In this document: in pieces, positions 1 to 7,677 of the stretch
Numbering within the stretch: position 1 is the stretch's first letter
How the letters are laid out: every line of letters begins with the position of its first letter
Source: JABHCC01 sp034658635
Lineage (GTDB): Bacteria; Bacteroidota; Bacteroidia; Bacteroidales; UBA12481
DNA length: 9,501 nucleotides
NCBI GenBank assembly: GCA_034658635.1
Contig: JAYEFL010000291.1
Location: 1 to 9,501 of the forward strand
Reading direction: 5' to 3'
Notes under the pieces: generated by a model
The model's input: the letters and a program-made list of their open reading frames with translations, nothing else
What the model was told of the DNA's origin: nothing
Database searches by the model: none
Made by a program: the position numbers and the translations under genes

Positions 1-24
1 GTCCCGGGTCAAGCCCGGGATGAC
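1..24 (-). repeat. REP-like palindromic repeat, copy 1
   Basis: A 7-bp inverted repeat, TCCCGGG and CCCGGGA around the loop TCAAG, sits at the very start of the window and is followed by TGAC. Its reverse complement begins GTCATCCCGGG, the same beginning as the element at 161-183, so the two are copies in opposite orientation. This resembles the short GC-rich intergenic palindromes scattered through many bacterial genomes. The left edge is cut by the window, so the full length of the element is unknown. Confidence 0.6.
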
Positions 25-82
25 AGCTGGGAACTGTGACATTGTGGGTAAGGTGAACGGCGCTCGCACCTATAGCAGCGTA

Positions 83-132
83 AAAGCACCCTTCCGAAGC
101 AGTAGTACAACCTTGCAAAAACACCCTCCCGA
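83..132. repeat. Degenerate copies of the 35-bp tandem repeat
   Basis: Positions 83-117 match the 35-bp unit found at 211-280 at about 26 of 35 positions. They are followed, again at a 35-bp period, by a partial copy at 118-132 that matches the first 15 bases of the unit at 11 positions. The common opening is AAAGCACC or AAAACACC, followed by a pyrimidine run and CGA. These look like older, decayed members of the same array, separated from the perfect copies by the palindrome at 161-183. No function can be read from them. Confidence 0.55.
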
Positions 133-160
133 AAAAACACGAAAAGCACGAAAGAACATT

Positions 161-183
161 GTCATCCCGGCGAATGCCGGGAC
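161..183 (+). repeat. REP-like palindromic repeat, copy 2
   Basis: The sequence GTCATCCCGG-CGAATG-CCGGGAC forms an inverted repeat (TCCCGG and CCGGGA around a 6-base loop). It is the reverse-orientation counterpart of the element at 1-24; the first ten and last seven bases of one match the reverse complement of the other exactly, and only the loop differs. The pair could be the ends of a small non-autonomous element covering about 1-183, or two independent REP copies. No transposase is present in the window. Confidence 0.6.
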
Positions 184-210
184 CGTGTGGAGCAGTTGCG
201 GAGTATCATT

Positions 211-295
211 AAAGCACCTTTTCGAAGCACTGGTGTAACTTCGTAAAAGCACCTTTTCGAAGCACTGGTGTAACTTCGTAAAAGCACCTTTTCGA
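211..295. repeat. 35-bp tandem repeat, 2.4 copies
   Basis: Two perfect copies of a 35-bp unit occupy 211-245 and 246-280, and a third starts at 281 and stops matching after 295. The unit starts AAAGCACCTTTTCGAAG and ends TAACTTCGTA. Inside each unit CGAAG pairs with CTTCG, and CAC pairs with GTG nested within, so each copy can form a small imperfect hairpin. There are no spacers, so this is not a CRISPR array. The array ends about 30 bp before the putative promoter of the next gene. Confidence 0.8.
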
Positions 296-325
296 TACAG
301 CTAAACAACAATCAAATAATCTTAC

Positions 326-333
326 TACCTTTG
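326..333 (+). promoter_or_regulatory. Possible Bacteroidetes -7 box
   Basis: TACCTTTG matches the Bacteroidetes sigma factor -7 consensus TAnnTTTG exactly and lies 41 to 65 bp upstream of the two candidate starts of the large secreted-protein gene. I see no convincing TTG-type -33 element at the usual spacing, so this rests on the -7 box and its position alone. Confidence 0.3.
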
Positions 334-397
334 ATTAGTTACCTGAAACACAAAAGGCCCCCACCTGATTGTAATGCTCATGATATTGCGAATTATT

Positions 398-2560
398 ATG
401 AAAAATATTCTGCTGATCAGCATTTTGCTGACATTTTACGGGGAAAGCTTTGCCCAGAAATATACCAAACACATTAAGGAGGATTATTCACAGCATAAAG
501 AGCTCAAAGGAGCTGCTGCCGGCTGTCAGCTTGGACAAACAGTCACAGAAATTTCTCTGAATAATGTTCGGACATATATCCACATGGATGGGCTTTTATG
601 GACAGCGCCCGATGGTGGTTCTTCTGGTTATGAAATCCCAAAAGGTTCAGGTAAAACCTCTATTTATGCAGGCGGTATCTGGATAAGTGGGACAGATCTC
701 AATGGCCTTAGGAAACAATCAGCTATCCGGTTCAAAGGATCACGAAATTACTGGCCAGGCCCGTTAATCGCTGATGGTAATGCACAAGGCACCACAGATA
801 TCGAAGTATGTTATCAATACGACAGACACTTTCAGATCACACGTTATCAAGTGGAAACCTTTCGCAATTGGTATAATACCCCTGCAGATAAACGGGGACG
901 AGAATTTGATGGATATACTATTCCCCAGATCATTTTAGATTGGCCAGCACATGCTGATGCCTCAGCCGGATATGATTCCTATCTGGCACCTTTCTGGGAT
1001 AATAACGATGATGGATTATATAACCCTGCTGACGGTGATTATCCCTTTTACGACCTCGACGGAGTTTTGCCCTGCGGAACTTCTCGAAAAGAAAGACATC
1101 CACACCTCTTTGGAGATGGAACCTCATGGTGGGTGTATAATGACAATGGTAATATTCATACTGGCCCTGGATACGGAGCAATTGGAATGGAAATCAGGGC
1201 ACAAGCTTTTCAGTTCTCTACGAACGATGAGCTGAACGATATGAGTTTCTACAATTTTGAGCTGATCAACCGCTCAACATATTCCCTGATTGATACTTAT
1301 TTCGGAATGTATGTTGATGGTGACCTTGGTTATGCATTTGACGATTATGTTGGCTGCCATGTTACGAAAGGTGTAGGATATTTTTACAATGGTGTAGAAA
1401 TTGACGGCGATGGACAGGAATGGGCGTATGGTGCGAATCCTCCGGCAATCGGAATTGATCTTTTCGAAGGCCCATATCAGGATCCGAATGGGATGGATGA
1501 TTGCTCAAGTTATGATGAAGAATACAATCTTATTTGCAATGAATGCATCCTGAATGGCAACATTAATGGGCTCAACTTTGGTGATGGAATTGTTGATAAT
1601 GAGCGTTGGGGAATGAGTCGCTTTATATTTTACACTTACGGAGGTGGAGTAGGACCAATGCCCAGAGATTCTGATTACTACAATTATATTCGTGGATACT
1701 GGAGAGATGGAACTCGAATGCGCTACGGTGGGAATGGACATCCAGCTGGTGGTGGAACCGGCCCAATTACTGATTTTATGTTCCCGGGTGATTCTGACCC
1801 ATGCGGCTGGGGGCAAGGAGGGATAGTAATGCCTGTATGGAATGAAGAAACTGAAAACAAGGCTCCAGCAGACCGCCGGCTCGTCCAGTCATCCGGCCCA
1901 TTCATATTGGAACCCGGAGCCATCAACGATATTACTATCGGAGTAATATGGGCACGATCTTATGATGGAGGATTGCTTGCATCCGTAGATAAGATGCTGC
2001 TTGCTGATGAGAAAGCTCAGCGGCTATTTGATAACTGTTTTCAGCTTATTAATGGTCCGGATGCACCAGAATTAACTATTATTGAGCAAGATCAGAAGCT
2101 GACCTTCCATATCTGGAATAAGCCAAATTCCAATAACCATCTTGAGGCCTACAAAGAAAGAGACCCTTCTATTATTTGTCCTGCTATCGATCCTGAATGT
2201 GATGTGTTTTACAATTTCCAGGGATACCAGATATGGCAACTGAAAGACAATGCAGCATCTGTTGATGATGCTACTAATCAGGATGACAACAAAGCAAGAC
2301 TGATCTTTCAGTGTGATATCCGCGATGGGATTAGCCAGATCATTAACTTTGAGTGGAACCAGCAAATGCAGGCAAGCGTTCCGCGAATTGAAGTTGAAGG
2401 AGCCGACATTGGGATAGAACATTCTTTTGTGATTGAAAAAGACCTTTTCTCTTCAGATGAAAACACGCTAATCAATTTCAAAGATTATTATTACGTGGCT
2501 GTTGCTTATGCCCATAATAATTTCATGCAATATGACCAAAGCAATCCTGACAGGCTTTAG
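398..2560 (+). CDS. N-terminal part of an interrupted T9SS-family secreted protein
   Basis: This is the first 720 residues of a large exported protein of unknown function, ended by an in-frame TAG. I prefer the ATG at 398 because it gives a classic signal peptide: MKN, then the hydrophobic run ILLISILLTF, with likely cleavage after SFAQ at residue 20. The ATG at 374 adds eight hydrophobic residues and cannot be excluded; there is no Shine-Dalgarno for either. Recognisable segments are AGGIWISG (about 91-98), WPGPL (119-123), an aspartate-rich calcium-loop-like stretch with DNNDDG and GDYP (201-216), WWVYNDNGN (244-252) and NPPAIGIDLFEGPY (347-360). A region from about 555 to 705 may be a fibronectin-like beta fold. 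These segments are typical of a large Bacteroidetes T9SS cargo family, from memory of the family rather than a search. The sorting domain is missing from this part and lies beyond the stop, so this product alone would enter the periplasm but should not be exported by T9SS. Confidence 0.75.
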   Translation: MKNILLISILLTFYGESFAQKYTKHIKEDYSQHKELKGAAAGCQLGQTVTEISLNNVRTYIHMDGLLWTAPDGGSSGYEIPKGSGKTSIYAGGIWISGTDLNGLRKQSAIRFKGSRNYWPGPLIADGNAQGTTDIEVCYQYDRHFQITRYQVETFRNWYNTPADKRGREFDGYTIPQIILDWPAHADASAGYDSYLAPFWDNNDDGLYNPADGDYPFYDLDGVLPCGTSRKERHPHLFGDGTSWWVYNDNGNIHTGPGYGAIGMEIRAQAFQFSTNDELNDMSFYNFELINRSTYSLIDTYFGMYVDGDLGYAFDDYVGCHVTKGVGYFYNGVEIDGDGQEWAYGANPPAIGIDLFEGPYQDPNGMDDCSSYDEEYNLICNECILNGNINGLNFGDGIVDNERWGMSRFIFYTYGGGVGPMPRDSDYYNYIRGYWRDGTRMRYGGNGHPAGGGTGPITDFMFPGDSDPCGWGQGGIVMPVWNEETENKAPADRRLVQSSGPFILEPGAINDITIGVIWARSYDGGLLASVDKMLLADEKAQRLFDNCFQLINGPDAPELTIIEQDQKLTFHIWNKPNSNNHLEAYKERDPSIICPAIDPECDVFYNFQGYQIWQLKDNAASVDDATNQDDNKARLIFQCDIRDGISQIINFEWNQQMQASVPRIEVEGADIGIEHSFVIEKDLFSSDENTLINFKDYYYVAVAYAHNNFMQYDQSNPDRL
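2558..2560 (+). other. In-frame amber codon splitting the secreted-protein gene
   Basis: TAG at codon 721 (counting from 398) lies between ...SNPDRL and GQKLPYKAGRKGADG. The reading frame before and after is identical, and between 2561 and 4432 the only further stop is the terminal TAA. The segment GQK-PY-x-AGRK followed by PHKNIVG reads as continuous protein linking the two halves, and there is no ATG between the stop and position 2735. One base change in a sense codon (for example CAG, GAG, AAG, TGG or TTG) is enough to explain it. Confidence 0.9.
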
Positions 2561-4432
2561 GGACAAAAACTTCCATATAAAGCCGGAAGAAAAGGTGCAG
2601 ATGGACCGATAAAAGTATACAAAGCCACTCCACATAAAAATATTGTGGGTTCAGGAGGAACTCTGGTTCAGTCAGACTATGGCGATTCTCCGATAATAAC
2701 TCAGGTCGAGGGTCACGGGAATGGCATAAATATTATGGATATTGATACAAGCACTCATGATGCGATTATGGCCGGACCTCCATGGAAAACGGATGAGATT
2801 ATTTACAAAGCCGGAAGAGGTCCCATAAGTGTTAAAGTTGTTGACCCCTCGAGAGTTGCCCCTGACACCTACACCCTGAAGTTCGACTCTACCGACTATT
2901 TTATTGGCAGCTATATGAACGGCAAAGTGATCAATGCCAGTTGGTTTGTCTACAACAGCGCTAACGATACGATATTTTCCGAGGCCATGATCAACAGAAA
3001 TTATGATCAGCTGATTCTTGAGTGGGGCCTGTCTGTAAACATCACTCAGCAAGAGATCTCTTACCAGCCAGGAGCTCTTAACAACGGCTTTCTGGAAGCA
3101 AGTTTGGAGTTTGAAGATCCTTCCAAACCATGGTTGTGGTTCATCCCTGATGACGATCGTTCTGGTCCGAGAAACTGGATCCGTGCCGGATATGCGAGTG
3201 GTGATTACTCCGGTGACCTCAATGCAGTTTATGAGAATGTTCTCGGTGGAACCTGGGCTCCGTTCAAACAGGCCTATATTGGCAAGAATGGGGTTTCAAA
3301 CTCTGGTGCCCGCGCAGGAATTGACACCAAGCGTCAGCGACTGGCAAATGTGGACTTATATATCACAACAAACCGCAGCAAATGGACACGTTCACCTGTA
3401 GTAGAGACAACAGATAATGAAGCCCTTTCCATTGGTAATGCTCAGAAGTTTGAATTACGAGATGCCCAGTCGATCGACCAGATGGGTAATCCTGCAGATA
3501 TAGGTATTGGCATTGACAGTTTCAATATGGAAGCTGCAAATTACCTGAGTGAAACCGGATTAGGCTGGTTCCCCGGATATGCAATTGATATAGAAACAGG
3601 CGAACGTTTGAACATTGTTTATGGAGAAAGCTCCTGGCTCACAGGAGATAATGGAGCTGACATGATGTGGAACCCCTCAACAAGAGAAGGTTCGAAGCTA
3701 TACCTGGAAAGTGGTGGGCTTAGTCATGAAGGCGTGTGTTTTGGCGGCAAGCATTTTATCTACATCATGGGTCACAATGCTACCAAGACAATGCGTGACA
3801 CATATTACTTCCCGGCTTATGACGGCGGACAATTCTTCCTTGAGAAGATAAATGACACAAAGAACCGATACAGGATTCGTGAATTATTTATCAATGCAAT
3901 GTGGTGCTCAATACCTATTCTTGATTCCACTAGTTTCAATCAAGATGACGTGAAAGATGATCCTTACGGATTTATCAAGTCAGATATAAAACTGCGCTTC
4001 CGTGTCGTGGGTCAGTATTGTGTCGATGTTATGGAATATGCCATACCAGACTCTCTGACTCAAAACAACAACAAACCCATGTACACCTTCAGCACATCAA
4101 GTATGGGCGCATTGCACAATCAGAATGATATCGCAATAAATGTACTCGAGCTGATCCGCGTAGTTCCAAATCCATACTACGGTTACAGTGCATATGATGC
4201 AGGTCAATCAGGAAGCTTAATCAAAGTCACCAATCTGCCAAAAACCTGCACAGTCTCCATCTTCTCACTAAACGGAAACCTGGTTCGAAGAATTTCAAAA
4301 GAAAGTGACCAGACATACATAAACTGGGATATAAAAAATCAGAACGGTATCCCGGTAGCCAGCGGAGTGTACATTTTCCACATAGATGCACCGGGCATTG
4401 GAGAACATATAGTTAAATGGTTCGGAGTATAA
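2561..4432 (+). pseudogene. C-terminal part of the interrupted T9SS protein, with sorting domain
   Basis: This stretch continues the frame of the upstream part for 623 codons after the TAG. The longest separate frame with a possible start begins at GTG 2645 (595 residues), but it has no signal peptide and no ribosome-binding site, so independent translation into a functional secreted protein is unlikely. The last 90 residues form a T9SS type A-like sorting domain: VVPNPYYG, then IKVTNLPKTCTVSIF, SLNGNLVRR, INWDIKNQNGIPVASGVYIF and the basic ending EHIVKWFGV. This domain normally directs a Sec-exported protein through the T9SS for surface attachment or release. The middle is aromatic- and Asp-rich without a recognised enzyme motif. 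Joined to the upstream part it would make a protein of about 1,344 residues. If the TAG is a sequencing error, both parts are one normal gene. Confidence 0.7.
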
Positions 4433-4464
4433 CTGAATCACTCAGGGCATTGGGCTTTCGAAAC

Positions 4465-4490
4465 GCGCTTCGACTCCGCTCAGCGACCGG
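4465..4490. repeat. GC-rich intergenic repeat element
   Basis: The stretch containing CTTCGACTCCGCTCAGCGAC resembles a short element that I recall recurring between genes in many Bacteroidetes genomes, with the reverse complement GCTGAGCGGAGTCGAAG. CGCT and AGCG at its ends can pair around the core. It is much richer in GC than its surroundings and lies 32 bp after the stop of the secreted-protein gene. Only one copy is present here, so its repeat status rests on recall and not on this window. Confidence 0.4.
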
Positions 4491-4496
4491 ATCTTA

Positions 4497-4624
4497 GAGT
4501 CACCGAATAACAGAATAACAGAATAACAGAATAACCGAATAACAGAATAACAGAATAACAGAATAACGGAATAACCGAATAACCGAATAACAGAATAACA
4601 GAATAACGGAGTCACCGAATAACC
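4497..4624. repeat. 8-bp tandem repeat array, 16 units
   Basis: Sixteen consecutive 8-bp units read GAATAAC followed by A, C or G, without any length variation. Two units, the first (4497-4504) and the fifteenth (4609-4616), are the variant GAGTCACC. As a result GAGTCACCGAATAAC is found at both ends of the array. The array ends 47 bp before the rhaB start. An 8-bp unit is prone to slipped-strand copy-number change; whether that affects the operon downstream cannot be told. The remaining bases of the 239-bp gap show no gene. Confidence 0.9.
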
Positions 4625-4643
4625 GATTTCCCCTTTTTCTCAC

Positions 4644-4651
4644 TAAATTTA
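4644..4651 (+). promoter_or_regulatory. Weak candidate -7 box for the sugar operon
   Basis: TAAATTTA matches the Bacteroidetes TAnnTTTG -7 consensus except at the last base and lies 20 bp before the rhaB ATG. No clear -33 element is visible, because the expected position falls at the end of the octamer array. A promoter must exist upstream of this operon, but this particular site is tentative. Confidence 0.2.
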
Positions 4652-4671
4652 CCTCCCTAATCCGAAGACCT

Positions 4672-6150
4672 ATGCAAACTTATCACTTCCTCGCCTTTGA
4701 CCTTGGAGCCAGCAGTGGCAGGGCTATCCTGGGGAGTCTGGCTAATAAGAAAATCACTCTTAAGGAGATTCATCGATTTGAAAATCAGATGATTCTACGT
4801 GAGGAGCATTATTACTGGGATATTGAGTCATTGTTTTCAGAAATAAAATTTGGCTTAAAAAAATGCATTAATCAGGAAGGTATTACCCCCCACTGTATGG
4901 GTATTGATACATGGGGAGTTGATTTTGGTTTGTTGGATTATACCGGACAGTTATCCGGAAATCCTTTTGCTTATCGCGATAGCCTTACGGATAGCGCCAT
5001 AGATGAGGTAATGGAAAAGATTCCCGGAGAGAGTCTTTACCAAAAAACGGGAATTCAGTTCATGCAGTTTAATTCCTTGTTTCAACTATGGAGTCTGAAA
5101 AAGAGGCATCCCGATCGCCTTCTTAGTGCCGATAAGGTTTTGTTTATGCCAGATCTACTGAGTTTCTTTCTTACCGGAGTTTCCTATTCTGAATATACCA
5201 TTGCTTCAACTTCACAGATGCTGAATCCTGATAAAGCAAGATGGGATATGGCCTTACTACATCAATTAGGCTTACCAACTCACCTGCTTGAAGAAATAGT
5301 AGAGCCAGGAACAGTGATAGGAAGTATCAAGCCGGAACTACAGGCAGAATTGGGAATCGGGCCTATTCCTGTGGCAGCTGTGGCTGCTCATGACACAGCC
5401 TCGGCAATTGCAGCCATTCCGGCCAAAGGAAAAGACTGGGCATATCTTAGTAGCGGAACATGGTCGTTGCTGGGAATTGAACTTGACAAACCCTGTCTCA
5501 CCAAGGAGGCTTACGAAGCAGCTTTTACCAATGAAGGCGGAGTTGATTCTACTATTCGCTTTCTGAAAAATATTACCGGTCTCTGGCTATTATCAGAGTG
5601 TAAAAAGATTTGGGATCAGGACAAGAATTATTCTTATGCCGATCTGACCATGCTGAGCAAGTCGGCTCCTGCATTTGCCAGTCTGGTTGATCCTGATGAT
5701 CCGCAGTTTTCTAATCCGAAAAACATGATCAGCAGTATCAGGAATTATTGTCTTGATACTAATCAGCAAGTTCCTGAATCAGTTGCAGAAATAAGCCGGT
5801 GTATTTTCGAAAGCCTTGCTCTGAAGTATAAATCAACGCTTGATAAGCTTCTAAAAGTTACAGGCAGAACAGTCAACCGTATTCACCTGATTGGGGGTGG
5901 ATCAATGAATCATATTCTCTGCCAGTATACTGCCAATGCAACCAGACTTGAGGTTATTGCAGGACCAACAGAGGGAGCTGCATTGGGAAATATTCTCATG
6001 CAGGCCAGGTCTCTTGGGATTATTGACAGTCTGGCAGAAATGCGGGAAATTGTAGCAAATAATGTTGAGACGAAAACATATCTTCCCGATAATCAAAAAG
6101 AATGGAATGAAGCCTTTACAAGATTTCTGACAATAATAAGCACTCAATAA
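4672..6150 (+). CDS. rhaB: Rhamnulokinase (FGGY family)
   Basis: The 492-residue product is a cytoplasmic FGGY sugar kinase that would phosphorylate L-rhamnulose with ATP to L-rhamnulose 1-phosphate. The length is close to the usual 480-490. The N-terminal phosphate-binding loop is FDLGASSGRAILG (9-21). The rhamnulokinase hallmark GIDTWGVDFGLLD is at 77-89, followed by YRD (101-103), QFMQFNSLFQL (129-139) and ASTSQMLN (178-185). The likely catalytic base is Asp241 in AAHDTASA, and the second ATP-binding part includes SSGTWSLLGIE (260-270), FTNEGGVDSTIRFLKN and IGGGSMN (407-413). All key motifs are intact. It is first in a tight operon with xylB (22-bp gap) and xylA. No rhamnose isomerase, rhamnulose-phosphate aldolase or transporter is nearby, so the true substrate could be another ketose such as L-fuculose or a xylose-derived sugar. 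There is no Shine-Dalgarno, as usual for Bacteroidetes. Confidence 0.9.
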   Translation: MQTYHFLAFDLGASSGRAILGSLANKKITLKEIHRFENQMILREEHYYWDIESLFSEIKFGLKKCINQEGITPHCMGIDTWGVDFGLLDYTGQLSGNPFAYRDSLTDSAIDEVMEKIPGESLYQKTGIQFMQFNSLFQLWSLKKRHPDRLLSADKVLFMPDLLSFFLTGVSYSEYTIASTSQMLNPDKARWDMALLHQLGLPTHLLEEIVEPGTVIGSIKPELQAELGIGPIPVAAVAAHDTASAIAAIPAKGKDWAYLSSGTWSLLGIELDKPCLTKEAYEAAFTNEGGVDSTIRFLKNITGLWLLSECKKIWDQDKNYSYADLTMLSKSAPAFASLVDPDDPQFSNPKNMISSIRNYCLDTNQQVPESVAEISRCIFESLALKYKSTLDKLLKVTGRTVNRIHLIGGGSMNHILCQYTANATRLEVIAGPTEGAALGNILMQARSLGIIDSLAEMREIVANNVETKTYLPDNQKEWNEAFTRFLTIISTQ

Positions 6151-6172
6151 CGGATAATTATTTTACTCATTT

Positions 6173-7675
6173 ATGAACAAGCAAAAGTACCTGTTAGGAT
6201 TAGATATAGGCTCGTCCTCTGTTAAAGCAGCATTAGTAGATGTGGATACAGGTGCAGCTCTTGCAAGCGCACAAGCTCCTGATTTCGAGATGCCTATTCA
6301 TGCCCATAAGCCAGGATGGGCCGAGCAATCACCTAATTGCTGGTGGGATCATTGCAAGGATGTCATTGAAAAGATTCAAGAGCAAGGTTTTCAAAAGAAG
6401 TCAATAGTTGCTATCGGAATTTCCTACCAGATGCACGGACTGGTTACCGTAGACAAGAATCTGAATCCTTTGAGAGCTTCCATTATTTGGTGTGACAGTC
6501 GCTCTGTCGAGATCGGCGAAAAAGCTTTTGAGCAAATAGGTAAAGAAAATGCTCTCAGCACCGTGCTGAACAGTCCCGGAAATTTCACAGCCGCCAAGCT
6601 GGCCTGGGTTAAGCAAAACGAACCGGAGCTGTATGAGCAGATTTACAAGATTATGCTACCAGGTGACTTCATCGCCGCAAAACTAACAGGTGAAATTAGC
6701 ACAACAACAGGAGGATTATCAGAAGGGATACTATGGGATTTCAAGAACCACTCGCCTTCAGAAGATGTTATAAAGGCTTTAGACCTCGACTCTCAGCTTC
6801 TCCCTGATCTTGTTCCGGCTATTGGTCTTCAGGGTAATGTCAGTCAACAGGCATCCATGGAAACTGGTTTACCTGCTGGAATCCCGGTGTCATACAGAGC
6901 AGGAGACCAGCCCAACAATGCACTGAGTCTGAACGTATTCGAACCAGGCGAGCTGGCAGCAACCGCTGGCACCTCAGGGGTTATTTATGGCATTCTCGAC
7001 AAGATAGTACCAGATCCTGCCGGCAGGGTTAACCTGTTTGCTCATGTCAATCATACTGCAAAAATCCCAAGGTTGGGAGTATTGCTTTGCGTTAATGGCA
7101 CAGGGATCCAATACAGTTGGTTGCGAAATCAGCTTTTCGGACAAGAGATTTCTTACAATGACATGAATAAATGGGCAGAAAGCATTGCCCCGGGTGCAGA
7201 TAATCTCCGCATTTTCCCATTTGGAAACGGGGTGGAACGACTGTTGCAAAATCAGGAATACGGAGGCAGAATCCAGAACCTGGATTTCAACAGACACACC
7301 AAAAATCATCTGATCAGAGCAGCACAGGAAGGAATTATTTTTGCACTGAATTATGGTTTTGAGACCATGCGCAGAATGGGAGTCAAAACCAATGTAGTAA
7401 AAGCCGGATCTGCCAATATGTTTTTGAGTAATTTATTTACTCAGATTTTTGCTTCTGTAACTAATACGCAGATCGAATTATTTGACACTGATGGGGCAAT
7501 TGGTGCTGCAAGAGCAGCTGGTCTGGGGGCAGGTTTTTATAACAATACCAAGGAGGCATTTTCAGCCTTACAAAAAACCAAAGAAATTCAGCCAGAAGCT
7601 GATTTGGTCAAAATTTATGAAGATATTTACGGTGAATGGAAAAATGAATTAGCAAAACAATTAAACCATCGATAG
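6173..7675 (+). CDS. xylB: Xylulokinase (FGGY family)
   Basis: The 500-residue cytoplasmic kinase is predicted to convert D-xylulose and ATP to D-xylulose 5-phosphate, which enters the pentose phosphate pathway. The phosphate loop LGLDIGSSSVKAALVD is at 8-23. QMHGL (86-90) is the sugar-contacting motif typical of xylulokinases, and IIWCDSR is at 104-110. Asp245 in RAGDQPNNA is the expected catalytic base. ATAGTSGVIYG (263-273) and KAGSANMFLSNLFTQ (410-424) form the ATP site of the C-terminal domain; the GSANMFLS form is one I associate with Bacteroidetes xylulokinases. The gene follows rhaB by 22 bp and stops (TAG) two bases before the xylA ATG, so all three are probably co-transcribed, with possible translational coupling to xylA. 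It is distantly related to the adjacent rhaB, but the two differ in their sugar-binding motifs and do not look like a recent duplication. Confidence 0.9.
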   Translation: MNKQKYLLGLDIGSSSVKAALVDVDTGAALASAQAPDFEMPIHAHKPGWAEQSPNCWWDHCKDVIEKIQEQGFQKKSIVAIGISYQMHGLVTVDKNLNPLRASIIWCDSRSVEIGEKAFEQIGKENALSTVLNSPGNFTAAKLAWVKQNEPELYEQIYKIMLPGDFIAAKLTGEISTTTGGLSEGILWDFKNHSPSEDVIKALDLDSQLLPDLVPAIGLQGNVSQQASMETGLPAGIPVSYRAGDQPNNALSLNVFEPGELAATAGTSGVIYGILDKIVPDPAGRVNLFAHVNHTAKIPRLGVLLCVNGTGIQYSWLRNQLFGQEISYNDMNKWAESIAPGADNLRIFPFGNGVERLLQNQEYGGRIQNLDFNRHTKNHLIRAAQEGIIFALNYGFETMRRMGVKTNVVKAGSANMFLSNLFTQIFASVTNTQIELFDTDGAIGAARAAGLGAGFYNNTKEAFSALQKTKEIQPEADLVKIYEDIYGEWKNELAKQLNHR

Positions 7676-7677
7676 TA

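Noticed and set aside
20..252. Short open frames on both strands in the first 250 bases
   Set aside because: They are made up almost entirely of the palindromes and the 35-bp repeats, have no recognisable protein features and lie in decaying repeat sequence.
211..295. CRISPR array
   Set aside because: The 35-bp units follow each other directly with no unique spacers, and no cas gene is present.
2558..2560. Genome-wide reassignment of TAG to an amino acid
   Set aside because: xylB (7673-7675) and xylA (8995-8997) end with TAG at the expected family lengths, so TAG works as a stop in this genome.
930..3401. Several frames of 67-126 codons within the large secreted-protein gene
   Set aside because: They overlap a frame with clear protein motifs on the + strand, have low-complexity or odd compositions and match no family I know. 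They are shadows of the real gene.
4433..4500. Rho-independent terminator after the secreted-protein gene
   Set aside because: The only pairing is the short CGCT/AGCG in the GC-rich element, with no T run after it.
6151..6172. Separate promoter for xylB
   Set aside because: The 22-bp AT-rich gap is too short for a full promoter and contains no TAnnTTTG box; operon transcription is simpler.
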